This document shows positions 35,843-45,141 of a DNA stretch of 64,000 nt, piece by piece; the first letter of the stretch is position 1; each line of letters starts with the position of its first letter. Both the position numbers and the translations under genes were made by a program. Under the pieces are notes generated by a model. That model was not told where the DNA came from and searched no databases. It was given only the letters and a program-made list of their open reading frames with translations. The stretch spans positions 12,458-76,457 of the forward strand of contig JAVBKT010000017.1 in the NCBI GenBank assembly GCA_031553915.1, written 5' to 3'. This DNA is from HGM13862 sp031553915. GTDB lineage: Bacteria > Bacillota > Dehalobacteriia > UBA4068.

Positions 35843-37510
35843 TTATGCCGTTGGAATATTGTCTTCATCCTGTAAATTCAGTTCTTCAACAGCCATCTCT
35901 CTTAATTTGAACTTTTGAATTTTCCCGGATGCTGTCATCGGAAAAGCATCGATCGTCCTGATATGTTTGGGGCATTTGTGCCGAGCCAGGCTGGCCATGC
36001 AAAAATCTTTGAGTTCATCCTCTGAGGCTTGCTCGCCTTCTTTCAAGATGACATAGGCCATCACCTCTTCGCCGTATTTGCGGCTGGGTATGGCAATCAC
36101 CTGCACATCAGAAATTTTGGGATTGGTATAAAGGAATTCTTCAATTTCTTTGGGATAGATGTTTTCACCGCCGCGAATAATCATATCCTTGAGCCGGCCG
36201 GTGATGTGATAGTAGCCGTCTTCGTCGAGGGTGGCAATATCGCCGGAATGCAGCCATCCGTCCTCGGTGATAGCCTGTGCGGTGGCTTCCGGCATTTTAT
36301 AGTAGCCCTTCATGATATTATAGCCGCGCGCCATAAATTCGCCGGGCACGTTTTCTGGCAGGGTCTCCCCTGTTTCCGGATCAACAATTCTGCACTCCAC
36401 AAAAGGCAAAGGTTTGCCAACAGAGCTTACGCGTTTTTCCAGAGAATCATTTACTCTGGTCTGGGTACATCCGGGAGAGGACTCTGTCAGCCCGTATACG
36501 CTGGTGATCTCTGACATGTGCATATCATCAACCACCTGCTGCATGACTTTAATCGGGCAGGGAGAGCCGGCCATAATACCGGTGCGCATCGTAGAAAAAT
36601 CAAACTCGCTAAACTGCGGATGCTCCAGCATGGCAATAAACATAGTGGGAACGCCATGTACGGCAGTGCATTTTTCTTTTTGGATAGCTTCCATAACTTT
36701 TAAGGCATTAAAGTATTCGATCGGAATCATGGCAGCGCCATGTGATACGCAGGCCGTGATCGCCAGGACCATACCAAAACAATGGAAAAACGGCACCGGA
36801 ATACACAAGCGGTCCTTTTCGCTAAACTTCATGCAATCAGCAATACTTGAGCCATTGTTGGAGATATTATAATGCGTGAGCATCACACCCTTGGGGTAGC
36901 CGGTAGTGCCGGAGGTGTATTGCATATTGATGACGTCATGCGGATCAAGCGTGGCTTTGCGGGCAGCAAGCTCGTCCTCGCCAACCTCCTTGGCAAACTC
37001 ATAGAGCTGATCCCAATTAAACATGCCAGCTGGCGTTTTGTTCTCGCCAAAATAAATAACATTTTTGAGATGAGGCAGTTTTTTGAAAACACTTTTACCC
37101 GGCTCACTGTTCTTCAAATCAGGGTTGAGCTGATTAATAATATCGACATAATTTATATCACGATAGCTCTCCATCATTACCAGCGTAGAGCTATCACTTT
37201 GCTTAAGCAAATATTCTACTTCAAAAATTTTATAGCTGGTGTTCACGGTGACCATGATCGCACCGATTTTGGCAGTGGCAAACATATTGATCAGCCATTG
37301 CTGATGATTGGTTGCCCAAATAGCAACCTTATCCCCTTTGTTAATGCCCAGCGCCATCAAACCACGGGCAACCAAGTCGGTTTCAGCGGCAAACTCAGCA
37401 TAAGTACGGCGATAAGGCCTGTCCGTATAAACCACTGCGTCATGATCCGGATAAAAAGATGCTGTTTTATCAAGCATATCGCCCATTGTAACATTCATTA
37501 ATGAATCCAC
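35843..37510 (-). CDS. AMP-forming acyl-CoA synthetase
   Basis: 555 aa ANL-superfamily ligase activating a carboxylic acid, probably a medium/long-chain or aryl acid, to its CoA thioester. Motifs: P-loop YTSGTTGYPKGVMLTH (~residues 195-210), YGLTESSPG, SGDIATLDEDGYYHITGRLKD hinge, GGENIYPKEIEEF, and the C-terminal catalytic lysine in TASGKIQKFKLRE. The start is GTG 37510, 10 bases after GGAGG; ATG 37498 has no site. Monocistronic or with the downstream TIM-barrel gene (36 bases away). Confidence 0.9.
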   Translation of the reverse strand: MDSLMNVTMGDMLDKTASFYPDHDAVVYTDRPYRRTYAEFAAETDLVARGLMALGINKGDKVAIWATNHQQWLINMFATAKIGAIMVTVNTSYKIFEVEYLLKQSDSSTLVMMESYRDINYVDIINQLNPDLKNSEPGKSVFKKLPHLKNVIYFGENKTPAGMFNWDQLYEFAKEVGEDELAARKATLDPHDVINMQYTSGTTGYPKGVMLTHYNISNNGSSIADCMKFSEKDRLCIPVPFFHCFGMVLAITACVSHGAAMIPIEYFNALKVMEAIQKEKCTAVHGVPTMFIAMLEHPQFSEFDFSTMRTGIMAGSPCPIKVMQQVVDDMHMSEITSVYGLTESSPGCTQTRVNDSLEKRVSSVGKPLPFVECRIVDPETGETLPENVPGEFMARGYNIMKGYYKMPEATAQAITEDGWLHSGDIATLDEDGYYHITGRLKDMIIRGGENIYPKEIEEFLYTNPKISDVQVIAIPSRKYGEEVMAYVILKEGEQASEDELKDFCMASLARHKCPKHIRTIDAFPMTASGKIQKFKLREMAVEELNLQDEDNIPTA

Positions 37511-37660
37511 GGTTGCAATTCCTCCGGCCGTTTTTTAGATAAATACTAAATAATCATATAATAATTCTCTATTTATGTCAACAAAATGCTTAAGCTTTTT
37601 TAATAATTATATTATAAACAACTGGTATTTTAACAGCTATTTTGTAAATGTTTCCGCCAA

Positions 37661-38230
37661 TTATACCATATGCAAATGTTCCCATAAAATGTTGCTGCCC
37701 AGCAAAATGAGAATAATGCCGCCCAGGATTTCAGCTACCGCCCGGTATCTGCTGCCAAAGATGTTGCCAAGCTTGACGCCGAGCATAGAAAGCGCCAGGG
37801 TGATAATGCCAATCATTAAAGCCGCCGGGGCTATCTGCACTTGCAAAAAGGCAAAGGATACGCCCACTGCCAAGGCATCAATACTGGTAGCGACAGCTAA
37901 AGGCAACATCGTGTGAAATCGGGTGTCGGCATATTGCTCAAAGCTATCCTTTTGGCGGCTTTTGACACCTGATACTATCATTTTGCCGCCAATAAAGGCC
38001 AAAAGGAGAAAAGCTATCCAATGATCAAACATAGTAATTTTGTCAGCAAACTGTACGCCGATAAAGTAGCCAATTACCGGCATGATAGCCTGAAAGAGGC
38101 CAAAATATAAGCCAATGATCAGCATTTTTTTTAAGTTTGCCCGTGGCAGAGACAGCCCTTTGCCAATGGCTACGGCAAAAGCATCCATTGCTAAGCCGAC
38201 AGATATTAAAAATAGATCGAAAAATGCCAT
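37661..38230 (-). CDS. mntP: Manganese efflux pump MntP
   Basis: 189 aa, six membrane helices. Exports Mn2+. Two symmetrical signatures with the key aspartates: SVGLAMDAFAVAIGKGL and VATSIDALAVGVSFAF. Start ATG 38230 follows GAGGAGGGCAGGG; an in-frame start at 38245 would include the ribosome-binding site. The neighbouring upstream gene is a Ca/Mn-type P-type ATPase with a probable Mn riboswitch, which supports the role. The terminator between them suggests partly separate transcription. Confidence 0.92.
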   Translation of the reverse strand: MAFFDLFLISVGLAMDAFAVAIGKGLSLPRANLKKMLIIGLYFGLFQAIMPVIGYFIGVQFADKITMFDHWIAFLLLAFIGGKMIVSGVKSRQKDSFEQYADTRFHTMLPLAVATSIDALAVGVSFAFLQVQIAPAALMIGIITLALSMLGVKLGNIFGSRYRAVAEILGGIILILLGSNILWEHLHMV

Positions 38231-38292
38231 CCCTGCCCTCCTCATTCACTGTTTGATATTCTTGCCCTAAATATTCATATAAGTTTATGTAT

Positions 38293-38325
38293 AAAAAAGA
38301 ACCGCAATTTTAGCGGTTCTTTTTT
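38293..38325 (-). terminator. Terminator after the P-type ATPase gene
   Basis: AAAAAAGAACCGC / GCGGTTCTTTTTT stem with a 7-base loop (38306-38312), with T tracts on both strands, immediately after the ATPase stop and before mntP. Confidence 0.85.
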
Positions 38326-38334
38326 GTCACTATT

Positions 38335-40911
38335 TTATTTTGAAAATTTTGTACGCAGCAGCTTGACGATTTCCACAATCGGAATAATCAGCAGGGCTAA
38401 AACAAGGCTGATTGCCGCATCAGCAAAAGGCAGGGCTGTCAGGCGGAAAACAGTATTCAGTCCCGGAGTATAAATAACTACCAGAGTCAGGACAAAAGAC
38501 AGCACCATCGCGCCAAATAAATATTTGTTATGCCCGTGCATCTTGAACAATGATTTTGTGCGTGATCGCATATTAATGGCATGGAATATTTCGCACATCG
38601 AAAGCGTGAAAAAGGCCATTGTCATCCCTGTCTCCTGGCTTTGGCTATGACCGATAAAGAAAGAGGTCAGAGTTAATGCCGCAATTAATACCCCCTGCCA
38701 AATGACATCAACGCCCAAGCGGCCGGCAAAAATGCTTTCCCTGGGGTTGCGCGGCGGTTTGCTCATGGTATCCGGTTCTGCTTTTTCCATACCCAAAGCC
38801 ATGGCCGGGAAGGTATCTGTAATCAAATTAATCCACAAAATATGAATCGGTGCAAACAGGGTCTTCCCTGCTATAGTAGCAATAAAAATAGCGACCACTT
38901 CCGAGAGGTTGGAAGCAAGGAGGAATTGGATGGCTTTGCGGATATTTTCGTATATGCGCCGCCCCTCTTCAACCGCGTAGACGATTGTCGCAAAGTTATC
39001 ATCAGCCAGAACCATATCAGCTACATTTTTGGTAACGTCAGTGCCGGTGATACCCATGCCCACGCCAATATCAGCGGATTTTAGGGCTGGAGCATCATTG
39101 ACGCCATCGCCGGTCATAGCAGTGATTTTACCCAGCTTGCGCCACATATTGACAATGCGCACCTTGTGTTCCGGCTGTACGCGAGCATATACTACAATAT
39201 CGTTGATTCTGCGCTCAAATTCCGCGTCATCCATTTCTGACAATTCACTGCCGCTCACAGCCTGGCTGACATCGCTAAGCAGCCCCAAATCACGTGCAAT
39301 AGCAATAGCCGTGTCCTTGTGGTCACCGGTAATCATAATCGCTCTGATCCCCGCTGTTTTGCATTGAGCCACAGCGTCTTTGACCTCAGGCCGGATTGGG
39401 TCTATCATCCCTGCCAGGCCGATAAAGATTAAATCATGCTCAATAGCCTCTGGTGATACATCGTCGGGTATCGCATCTAATTCCCGATAGGCGCCAGCCA
39501 AAACACGCAGCGCTTGGTCTGCCATCTGATGATTTTCCACGATGATTTGCTCTCTTATTTCATCGGTTAATGGCTGAACCGCGCCTTGTAAATATATATA
39601 GGAAGAATGTTTAAGAATTTCATCCGGAGCGCCTTTGGTATACTGACAATATTTCCCCTCTGCCACGCGGTTAATGGTCGACATCATTTTGCGCTCGGAA
39701 TCAAACGGCGCCTCTGCCACGCGGGCATAAATATTATTGGCCACGCCCAATTTGGCCGCATATTCAACCAGAGCTGTTTCTGTCGGATCGCCCAGCCAGC
39801 CGCCTTCACCATCGCTTTGGCTATCATTGCACAAAGCCATGGCAAGTGCCAGCTGAGCTTCATCGCCATAGGTTTTGACTACAGTCATCTTGTTTTGTGT
39901 CAAAGTGCCTGTTTTATCAGAACAAATAACCTCAGCGCAGCCCAGCGTTTCCACAGCAGTCAGGCGGCGGATAATTGCATTCTTGGAGGACATTTTGGTG
40001 ACGCCAATACTGAGCATAACCGTAACAACCACTACCAATCCTTCTGGAATAGCGGCTACGGCTAAGCTGATGGCAATAAGAAAAGCGTCAAATATTTCTC
40101 CGCTGGCAAAACTGCCATCGCGCAATATAGTAAAGGCAAAAATGAAAATACAAATGCCCAGCACCGCAATGCTAAGTATTTTGCTCAGCGAAGCAAGTTT
40201 TTGTTGCAAAGGTGTTTTATCGTCTTCAGTAGCAGCCAAAATATGGGCTATTTTGCCCATTTCCGTGTTCATGCCAATGCCGGTCACCACACCTTCGCCA
40301 CGGCCATAGGTGACAGATGTCCCCATATAAGCCATGTTAACGCGGTCCCCCAACGGCATTTCCTTGCCGTCGCCAATAAGGGCGGCGCTGTCTTTGCCAA
40401 CAGGGACAGATTCACCGGTCAGGGCAGCTTCCTCTATCTTAAGGCTCGCTGTTTCGATCAGCCGCATATCTGCCGGCACAGAATCCCCTGATTCCAGGAG
40501 GACAATATCGCCGACCACAATATCCGCGGATTTGATATTGATAACTATACCATTTCTGCGTACCCGTGTTTGCGGAGCAGCCATTTTTTGCAGCGCTTCG
40601 ATGGCTTGCTCAGCCTTGTTCTCCTGTACAATCCCTAAAATAGTGTTTAATACCACTACAACAAGGATAATCACCATATCCGCTATTTCATTAAACGCAC
40701 CGGAAATAAGAGCGGCGGCAATTAAAACAATAATCATCGGGTCTTTGATTTGCTCCCAAATACGCCGGCCAATGCTGGCTTTTTTGGCTTCATCTAATTG
40801 GTTTTTTCCATATTCAAGCTGTCTTTGTTCAATTTCGCTGCTAGTGAGGCCGTCTCTTCTGGTCTGTTTTAGAGCAATAACTTCTTCACTGCTTTGCCAA
40901 TATGACTCCAT
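38335..40911 (-). CDS. P-type (P2A) cation ATPase, Ca2+/Mn2+ exporter
   Basis: 858 aa. ATP-driven cation pump of the PMR1/SERCA/YoaB group. Seen: TGES actuator loop (~residues 155-160), phosphorylation motif CSDKTGTLTQNK, ATP-binding segments, and MTGDGVNDAPALK hinge. Helix M4 has AIPEGLVVVV and M6 has NLITDTFPAMALGME; the Asn and Asp of M6 plus the M4 Glu form the single Ca/Mn site of secretory-pathway-type pumps. A yybP-ykoY-like leader precedes it, and mntP follows, so manganese export is the favoured role. Confidence 0.9.
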   Translation of the reverse strand: MESYWQSSEEVIALKQTRRDGLTSSEIEQRQLEYGKNQLDEAKKASIGRRIWEQIKDPMIIVLIAAALISGAFNEIADMVIILVVVVLNTILGIVQENKAEQAIEALQKMAAPQTRVRRNGIVINIKSADIVVGDIVLLESGDSVPADMRLIETASLKIEEAALTGESVPVGKDSAALIGDGKEMPLGDRVNMAYMGTSVTYGRGEGVVTGIGMNTEMGKIAHILAATEDDKTPLQQKLASLSKILSIAVLGICIFIFAFTILRDGSFASGEIFDAFLIAISLAVAAIPEGLVVVVTVMLSIGVTKMSSKNAIIRRLTAVETLGCAEVICSDKTGTLTQNKMTVVKTYGDEAQLALAMALCNDSQSDGEGGWLGDPTETALVEYAAKLGVANNIYARVAEAPFDSERKMMSTINRVAEGKYCQYTKGAPDEILKHSSYIYLQGAVQPLTDEIREQIIVENHQMADQALRVLAGAYRELDAIPDDVSPEAIEHDLIFIGLAGMIDPIRPEVKDAVAQCKTAGIRAIMITGDHKDTAIAIARDLGLLSDVSQAVSGSELSEMDDAEFERRINDIVVYARVQPEHKVRIVNMWRKLGKITAMTGDGVNDAPALKSADIGVGMGITGTDVTKNVADMVLADDNFATIVYAVEEGRRIYENIRKAIQFLLASNLSEVVAIFIATIAGKTLFAPIHILWINLITDTFPAMALGMEKAEPDTMSKPPRNPRESIFAGRLGVDVIWQGVLIAALTLTSFFIGHSQSQETGMTMAFFTLSMCEIFHAINMRSRTKSLFKMHGHNKYLFGAMVLSFVLTLVVIYTPGLNTVFRLTALPFADAAISLVLALLIIPIVEIVKLLRTKFSK

Positions 40912-40957
40912 CTTATCTTTTTTCTCCTTCGTGTTTACGTTTATGAGTCTGGCTGAT

Positions 40958-41043
40958 TAAGGGTTGCCAGGCAGATAATATTTATCTTACCGTATTGTTG
41001 ACAACCCACGACGCAAAAGCTTTCTTCGTCTGCTACTCCCTCA
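40958..41043 (-). promoter_or_regulatory. Probable yybP-ykoY (Mn2+) riboswitch
   Basis: On the minus strand the leader has TGAGGG pairing with CCCTTA (P1), the hallmark GGGAGTAGC loop, a P2-like stem (GACG/CGTC), GTCGT, then GTCAACAATACGG close to the family CAACATACT segment, a hairpin, and TGGCAACCC. This matches the Mn2+-sensing yybP-ykoY layout by eye. The class is known to control YoaB-type P-type ATPases and mntP, which are exactly the genes downstream. A covariance-model check was not possible. Confidence 0.6.
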
Positions 41044-41082
41044 CCTTGCTTAGTATAGCATTCTTTTTCGCTAAAGAAAAGA

Positions 41083-42474
41083 TTATACTACTTTTTCTTG
41101 TTTTGAACAATTAGCCTGACAATTATGCATATTAACGCAGGCCCACAGCTTTTCAGATGCTGGCTGCCATTGATCAGCAACCTCCCGGCATTTAGCAGTC
41201 AAATTATCAATATCTTCCGGCTGGCTCAAATCCGTAGAGGCTGCCCTGGATTTATGAACCATCTCCGCCAGCTTGCCCTGATTATCCAACAATGGGCAAG
41301 GCCTCAGCATATTATCATTGAACGGCTGGTTGTGGTGATACTGCATAAACAGCGGGCGCTGCAATGCCTCTAAAAGCGTATGCTGATAGATATTGGAATC
41401 AGAGTAATGAATAAAAGCGCAGGGTTCAATGTCACCATTAGCATTAATATGCAGATATCTGCGTCCCCCGGCAATACAGCCTTGTGTATATTCGCCGTCA
41501 TTCCAGAAATCAATTGTAAACAGCGGCTTGCTGTGGCGAAACTCACGTATTTGATGATACATATATTCACGTTGTTCTGCTGATACCAATAAATCTGTGG
41601 GCGCCCCCACCCCGATTGGCATATAGGTGAAAAACCAGGCAAATTTGGCGCCTCTATTAATCAGGTCGTCAAAATATGCTGAGCTGCCGAGCACATCAGT
41701 GTTTTTGCTGGTATAGCAGCAAGAAGCGCCAAAAAGCAATTTCTTTTGCTTTAATATTTCCATGGCGCGGATAACCTTTTGATATGTCCCGGCTCCCCTG
41801 CGGCTGTCTGTTTCCTGTTCAAATCCTTCGATGCTGATAGCCGGCACAAAATTTTTCACCCGCAGCATTTCATTAGCAAATTCCTCATCAATCAGCGTAC
41901 CATTAGTAAAGGAGAGGAACATACAGTCATGATGCTTTTCGCAGAGGCGAATAATATCTTTTTTGCGCATCATCGGCTCGCCGCCGGAATAGATATACAT
42001 AAACATACCCAGCGCTTTTCCCTGCTCGATGATATTATCCAGAGTTTCATAAGTCATGCTGAGCTGGTTGCCGTATTCCGCAGCCCAACATCCCAGACAC
42101 CCCAAATTGCAGGCAGAGGTGGGGTCCATGAGAATGGCCCAGGGAACATTACAGGAAAATTGTTGAGCATATTTCCGCTGTCTGCTCACGCCGATAACAG
42201 CTTGACTGGCAATGAAATTCTCAAAAACAGTTGCCCGTACGCCGTCATCAATATCAGTCCACAGGCTAGTGATGAAGCGATACCAATTATTATCCGGGTT
42301 ATGCAAAATTTCCGCAATCACTGCTCTTTGGCTGGCAGTAACATCATCCTTATCCAGCCTTTCTACCCATTTAAACAGCTTGGGCAGACTAGTGTCAGGA
42401 TTATCCTTAATTAATCGCAAAGCCTTTGAAATGCCAAAAGCCTTTAACTGTTCACTAAGCGTCCGGTTAGCCAT
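41083..42474 (-). CDS. Radical SAM protein with C-terminal Cys-rich (SPASM-like) region
   Basis: 463 aa. A helical N-terminal domain (~1-100) is followed by the radical SAM core with CNLGCLGC at ~119-126 (CxxxCxxC), YSGGEPMMR and SIEGFEQ. The C-terminal part has CIAGGRRYLHINANGDIEPC, MLRPCPLLD and a last CVNMHNCQANC, enough cysteines for an auxiliary cluster. The substrate is unknown; SPASM-type enzymes often modify peptides, but no precursor peptide is visible nearby. The ribosome-binding site is GGAGGGATGATTT. Divergent from a related protein at 42705 that lacks the cluster cysteines. Confidence 0.82.
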   Translation of the reverse strand: MANRTLSEQLKAFGISKALRLIKDNPDTSLPKLFKWVERLDKDDVTASQRAVIAEILHNPDNNWYRFITSLWTDIDDGVRATVFENFIASQAVIGVSRQRKYAQQFSCNVPWAILMDPTSACNLGCLGCWAAEYGNQLSMTYETLDNIIEQGKALGMFMYIYSGGEPMMRKKDIIRLCEKHHDCMFLSFTNGTLIDEEFANEMLRVKNFVPAISIEGFEQETDSRRGAGTYQKVIRAMEILKQKKLLFGASCCYTSKNTDVLGSSAYFDDLINRGAKFAWFFTYMPIGVGAPTDLLVSAEQREYMYHQIREFRHSKPLFTIDFWNDGEYTQGCIAGGRRYLHINANGDIEPCAFIHYSDSNIYQHTLLEALQRPLFMQYHHNQPFNDNMLRPCPLLDNQGKLAEMVHKSRAASTDLSQPEDIDNLTAKCREVADQWQPASEKLWACVNMHNCQANCSKQEKVV

Positions 42475-42704
42475 AAATCATCCCTCCTTCTCTGCTAGCA
42501 CTATAGAAAAAACTGCTTTGCCTAATTGTTCTTTATATCATTATATATTTGACAAATTATATTTTCATTAGACAGAAACATTCTTTGCCTAAAAATATAG
42601 CAAATAATCGCTTTTGTCTGATTTTCATGCAAAAACGCTGCTTTGTCTATTCAAATCAGCGCCAGCAAATAATATTATATTTAAGGATAGGATGGGAGAT
42701 AATT
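42475..42704. other. Divergent promoter region of the radical SAM gene pair
   Basis: 230 A/T-rich bases between oppositely oriented genes. The right-hand gene is open in frame back to 42549, but those codons have no ribosome-binding site and look non-coding. I found no convincing precursor-peptide ORF and no clear operator. Confidence 0.4.
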
Positions 42705-43748
42705 ATGATGATCAATAAAACAGCTTATGTGATGATTAGAGCTGCCGTAAATAAAGGTATCGTAGATATTAAAGAAAACCCGGAGCGTGGTATACGCAAT
42801 CTTGTTGATTTAGGCGTGCAGTTCGCCAAGGGCCGCTTTCAGCAGGATTTTTTTGATATGGCGCAAAATGAGTTGCTGAATACGGACAGCGCGTACTATC
42901 GCCTGATAGCAGATGTGATTGGTAATACGGATACGGCCTTATTAACGAATATTGGCATGAATGTTGGCTATATCAGCTGGAATGCCGGAGCCAATATGAT
43001 ACGCAAAATTGAAAAGAGTGAAAAATTTAATATCCCCTGGACGATTGTCTTTGATCTGGCAAAATGGCAGCAGTTTGATATTAATATTCCCGGCAAAATT
43101 ATTAGCGAAAGCAAAGAGCTGGGGATTTTCTGTCATATCTTTTTTATTAATAGATATTTCTCCCCCGTAGATATGGATCAATTATTAAACCTGATCGCCA
43201 AAGAAAAATGTGTGACCTTCTTCTTGATGCTTGATCCCGCGCAGGTGAACGAAAAACTGATCAGAACTATTCACAAAAGCAAGAATATTTTTACCGCAGT
43301 GGATTGCGATCAGGATGTAGCTAGCTTCAATCAGGCGATTGCTCTGCTCAAAAAAAATAACTGCTTTTTTGGCAGCCTCAGCCATCAGCTGGATCCGGAG
43401 GATGAAGACGCTATTTTGGCTGCCAGCTGCCAGGCCGAAGCAAGCGGCATCCCCTTTTTGTTTATGGCCCAAAATACTAACCCTGTCTTTGACAGCGCAC
43501 ATGGTAATGAGGCTGTTTATCATATTCGCAAAAATATGCGTCATGCGGTTTTGCCCATTGATTTGTATGATGATATTATTCGTCTGGATCGCATTATTTC
43601 CAGCGAGCCCTGCATTGTTCATGCCAATGAGGACGGTACTATTACCGCGTTGCGGCATGATAATAGCCATCAAAAAAGCGAACAAAGCATTCTTTCAAGT
43701 CCACTGAAAGAAATGTTTCGTTCGCTTCTGGCCAAACAAAAGGGCTAA
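42705..43748 (+). CDS. Degenerate radical-SAM-like protein without cluster cysteines
   Basis: 347 aa. The sequence follows its divergent neighbour: N-terminal helical domain, then NIPWTIVFDLAKWQQFDINI where the neighbour has NVPWAILMDPTSACNLGCLG, and SKELGIFCHIFFINRYFSPV where the neighbour has GKALGMFMYIYSGGEPMMRK. All three cluster cysteines and the GGEP motif are gone, so it cannot bind SAM and an Fe-S cluster in the usual way. It may be a partner or regulatory subunit. Start ATG 42705 follows GGGAGA by 6 bases. Confidence 0.65.
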   Translation: MMINKTAYVMIRAAVNKGIVDIKENPERGIRNLVDLGVQFAKGRFQQDFFDMAQNELLNTDSAYYRLIADVIGNTDTALLTNIGMNVGYISWNAGANMIRKIEKSEKFNIPWTIVFDLAKWQQFDINIPGKIISESKELGIFCHIFFINRYFSPVDMDQLLNLIAKEKCVTFFLMLDPAQVNEKLIRTIHKSKNIFTAVDCDQDVASFNQAIALLKKNNCFFGSLSHQLDPEDEDAILAASCQAEASGIPFLFMAQNTNPVFDSAHGNEAVYHIRKNMRHAVLPIDLYDDIIRLDRIISSEPCIVHANEDGTITALRHDNSHQKSEQSILSSPLKEMFRSLLAKQKG

Positions 43749-43752
43749 GCTG

Positions 43753-44298
43753 CTATTCAACCTCTTCTAATATTTGCTTTGCTATTCCCGCTGCCGCTTG
43801 TTTGATTTTTTCGATAAACTCGTCGGGCGGGATTTTTGCGCCATCTTTCAACCAAATCAAAGTGGTGTTTACTAAAGCCTCCAGGAAAAAGCTTAAATAT
43901 TCATCTTCATAGTCATGCTCTGGCTCATCATCAACAGTATTATTAAAAATGGTTTTCAGCAGGCTAAGATAATATTCAGCAAAAGAATTCTGACCGCTGA
44001 AGCTTAAAGCATTGACATAAAAAACTTTATTATCATATAAATAGGCGCAGATTCTCTCTATAAATAGCCATTTAGAGCTATTTATTAGCTTATCTTCACT
44101 GATTTTTTTAGCCAGTTCGGAATAGAAAATCCAGTTAACTAAATCAAATTTGTCTTTAAAGTGGTAGTAAAAAGTATTGCGGTTAAGTTCGCATTCCTCC
44201 ACAATATCGCTGACGCTGATTTTTGCCAGGGGGTATTTAGTCATCAGTGTTTTCAATCCGTCTGCCAAAATACGTTTGGTGATTTCCGGCTTAGTCAT
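43753..44298 (-). CDS. TetR/AcrR family regulator
   Basis: 181 aa. N-terminal helix-turn-helix (ISVSDIVEECELNRNTFYYHFKDKFDLV, residues ~27-54; NRNTFYYHF is the recognition helix). The ligand/dimer domain is of the type found in DhaS-like regulators. Convergent with the radical-SAM-like gene, with only 4 bases between stops. Target unknown; the neighbouring radical SAM pair is the obvious candidate. The ribosome-binding site is GAGGTGTTGGT. Confidence 0.85.
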   Translation of the reverse strand: MTKPEITKRILADGLKTLMTKYPLAKISVSDIVEECELNRNTFYYHFKDKFDLVNWIFYSELAKKISEDKLINSSKWLFIERICAYLYDNKVFYVNALSFSGQNSFAEYYLSLLKTIFNNTVDDEPEHDYEDEYLSFFLEALVNTTLIWLKDGAKIPPDEFIEKIKQAAAGIAKQILEEVE

Positions 44299-44466
44299 AC
44301 CAACACCTCAGTAGTATTATAAGCAATTTTTGCCAAAAAGTAAATAAAGCCAGAGTTGTGCAGGTGGGTTATGAGTAAGAATCAGCCGTAATCTTCATCT
44401 TCAGTTAATAATAGCTATATATAATTAAACTAAATATATGTTATACTCTATTTGGGGGGGATAATT

Positions 44467-45141
44467 ATGCCTAATATATTATTGGTTGAGGATAATGAAC
44501 CGCTACGGCAGCTGATGAAAATCAATTTAACACGCCGCGGTTATGTGGTGTTTGAGGCTGTAGATGGCAAGCAGGCATTGGACATGCTGGAGCAGCAGCC
44601 GATACATTTGCTGATATCCGATATTATGATGCCGAATATTGACGGCTTTGAATTGACCACAGAATTACGCAATGCTAATTATAGCCTCCCGGTGCTGCTG
44701 GTTACGGCCAAAGATGCCATGGAAGATAAACGCATTGGTTTTAAAGCAGGCGCAGATGATTATATGGTGAAGCCCATTGATATGGAAGAAATGGTTTTAC
44801 GCATTGAAGCCCTGCTGCGACGCTCCCGTATAGCCAGCGAGCATATTCTCAATATTGGCGAGGTCTCTCTTGACCAGGATTCATTGAGCGTACAAGAGGG
44901 CAATAAGATGACAGTTTTGCCACCAAAAGAGTTTTTTTTGCTCTACAAGCTCCTCTCCTACCCCAATAAGATATTTACCAGACAGGCTTTGATGGACGAG
45001 ATCTGGGGATATGACAGCGAAACAGATCCCCGTACTGTTGACGTGCATATTAAACGCCTCAGAGAAAAATTTGCAGAAGAACAGGCCTTTGCCATTCAAA
45101 CTGTACGCGGGCTTGGTTATCGGGCGGTGATTAAAATATGA
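44467..45141 (+). CDS. OmpR/PhoB-family response regulator
   Basis: 224 aa. REC domain: acidic pair VEDNE, phosphorylated Asp in LLISDIMMPN (~residue 51), Thr in LLVTAKD, Lys in YMVKPID. C-terminal winged helix with DPRTVDVHIKRLREKF and a final GLGYRAVIKI. Starts at ATG 44467 after a run of seven Gs; a TTG-type extension to 44452 would cover that site. The ATGA overlap couples it to the kinase gene. Stimulus unknown. Confidence 0.93.
   Translation: MPNILLVEDNEPLRQLMKINLTRRGYVVFEAVDGKQALDMLEQQPIHLLISDIMMPNIDGFELTTELRNANYSLPVLLVTAKDAMEDKRIGFKAGADDYMVKPIDMEEMVLRIEALLRRSRIASEHILNIGEVSLDQDSLSVQEGNKMTVLPPKEFFLLYKLLSYPNKIFTRQALMDEIWGYDSETDPRTVDVHIKRLREKFAEEQAFAIQTVRGLGYRAVIKI

Noticed and set aside
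42549..42704. In-frame 52-codon N-terminal extension of the radical-SAM-like protein
   Set aside because: It lacks a ribosome-binding site and similarity to the paralogue; GGGAGA supports the start at 42705.
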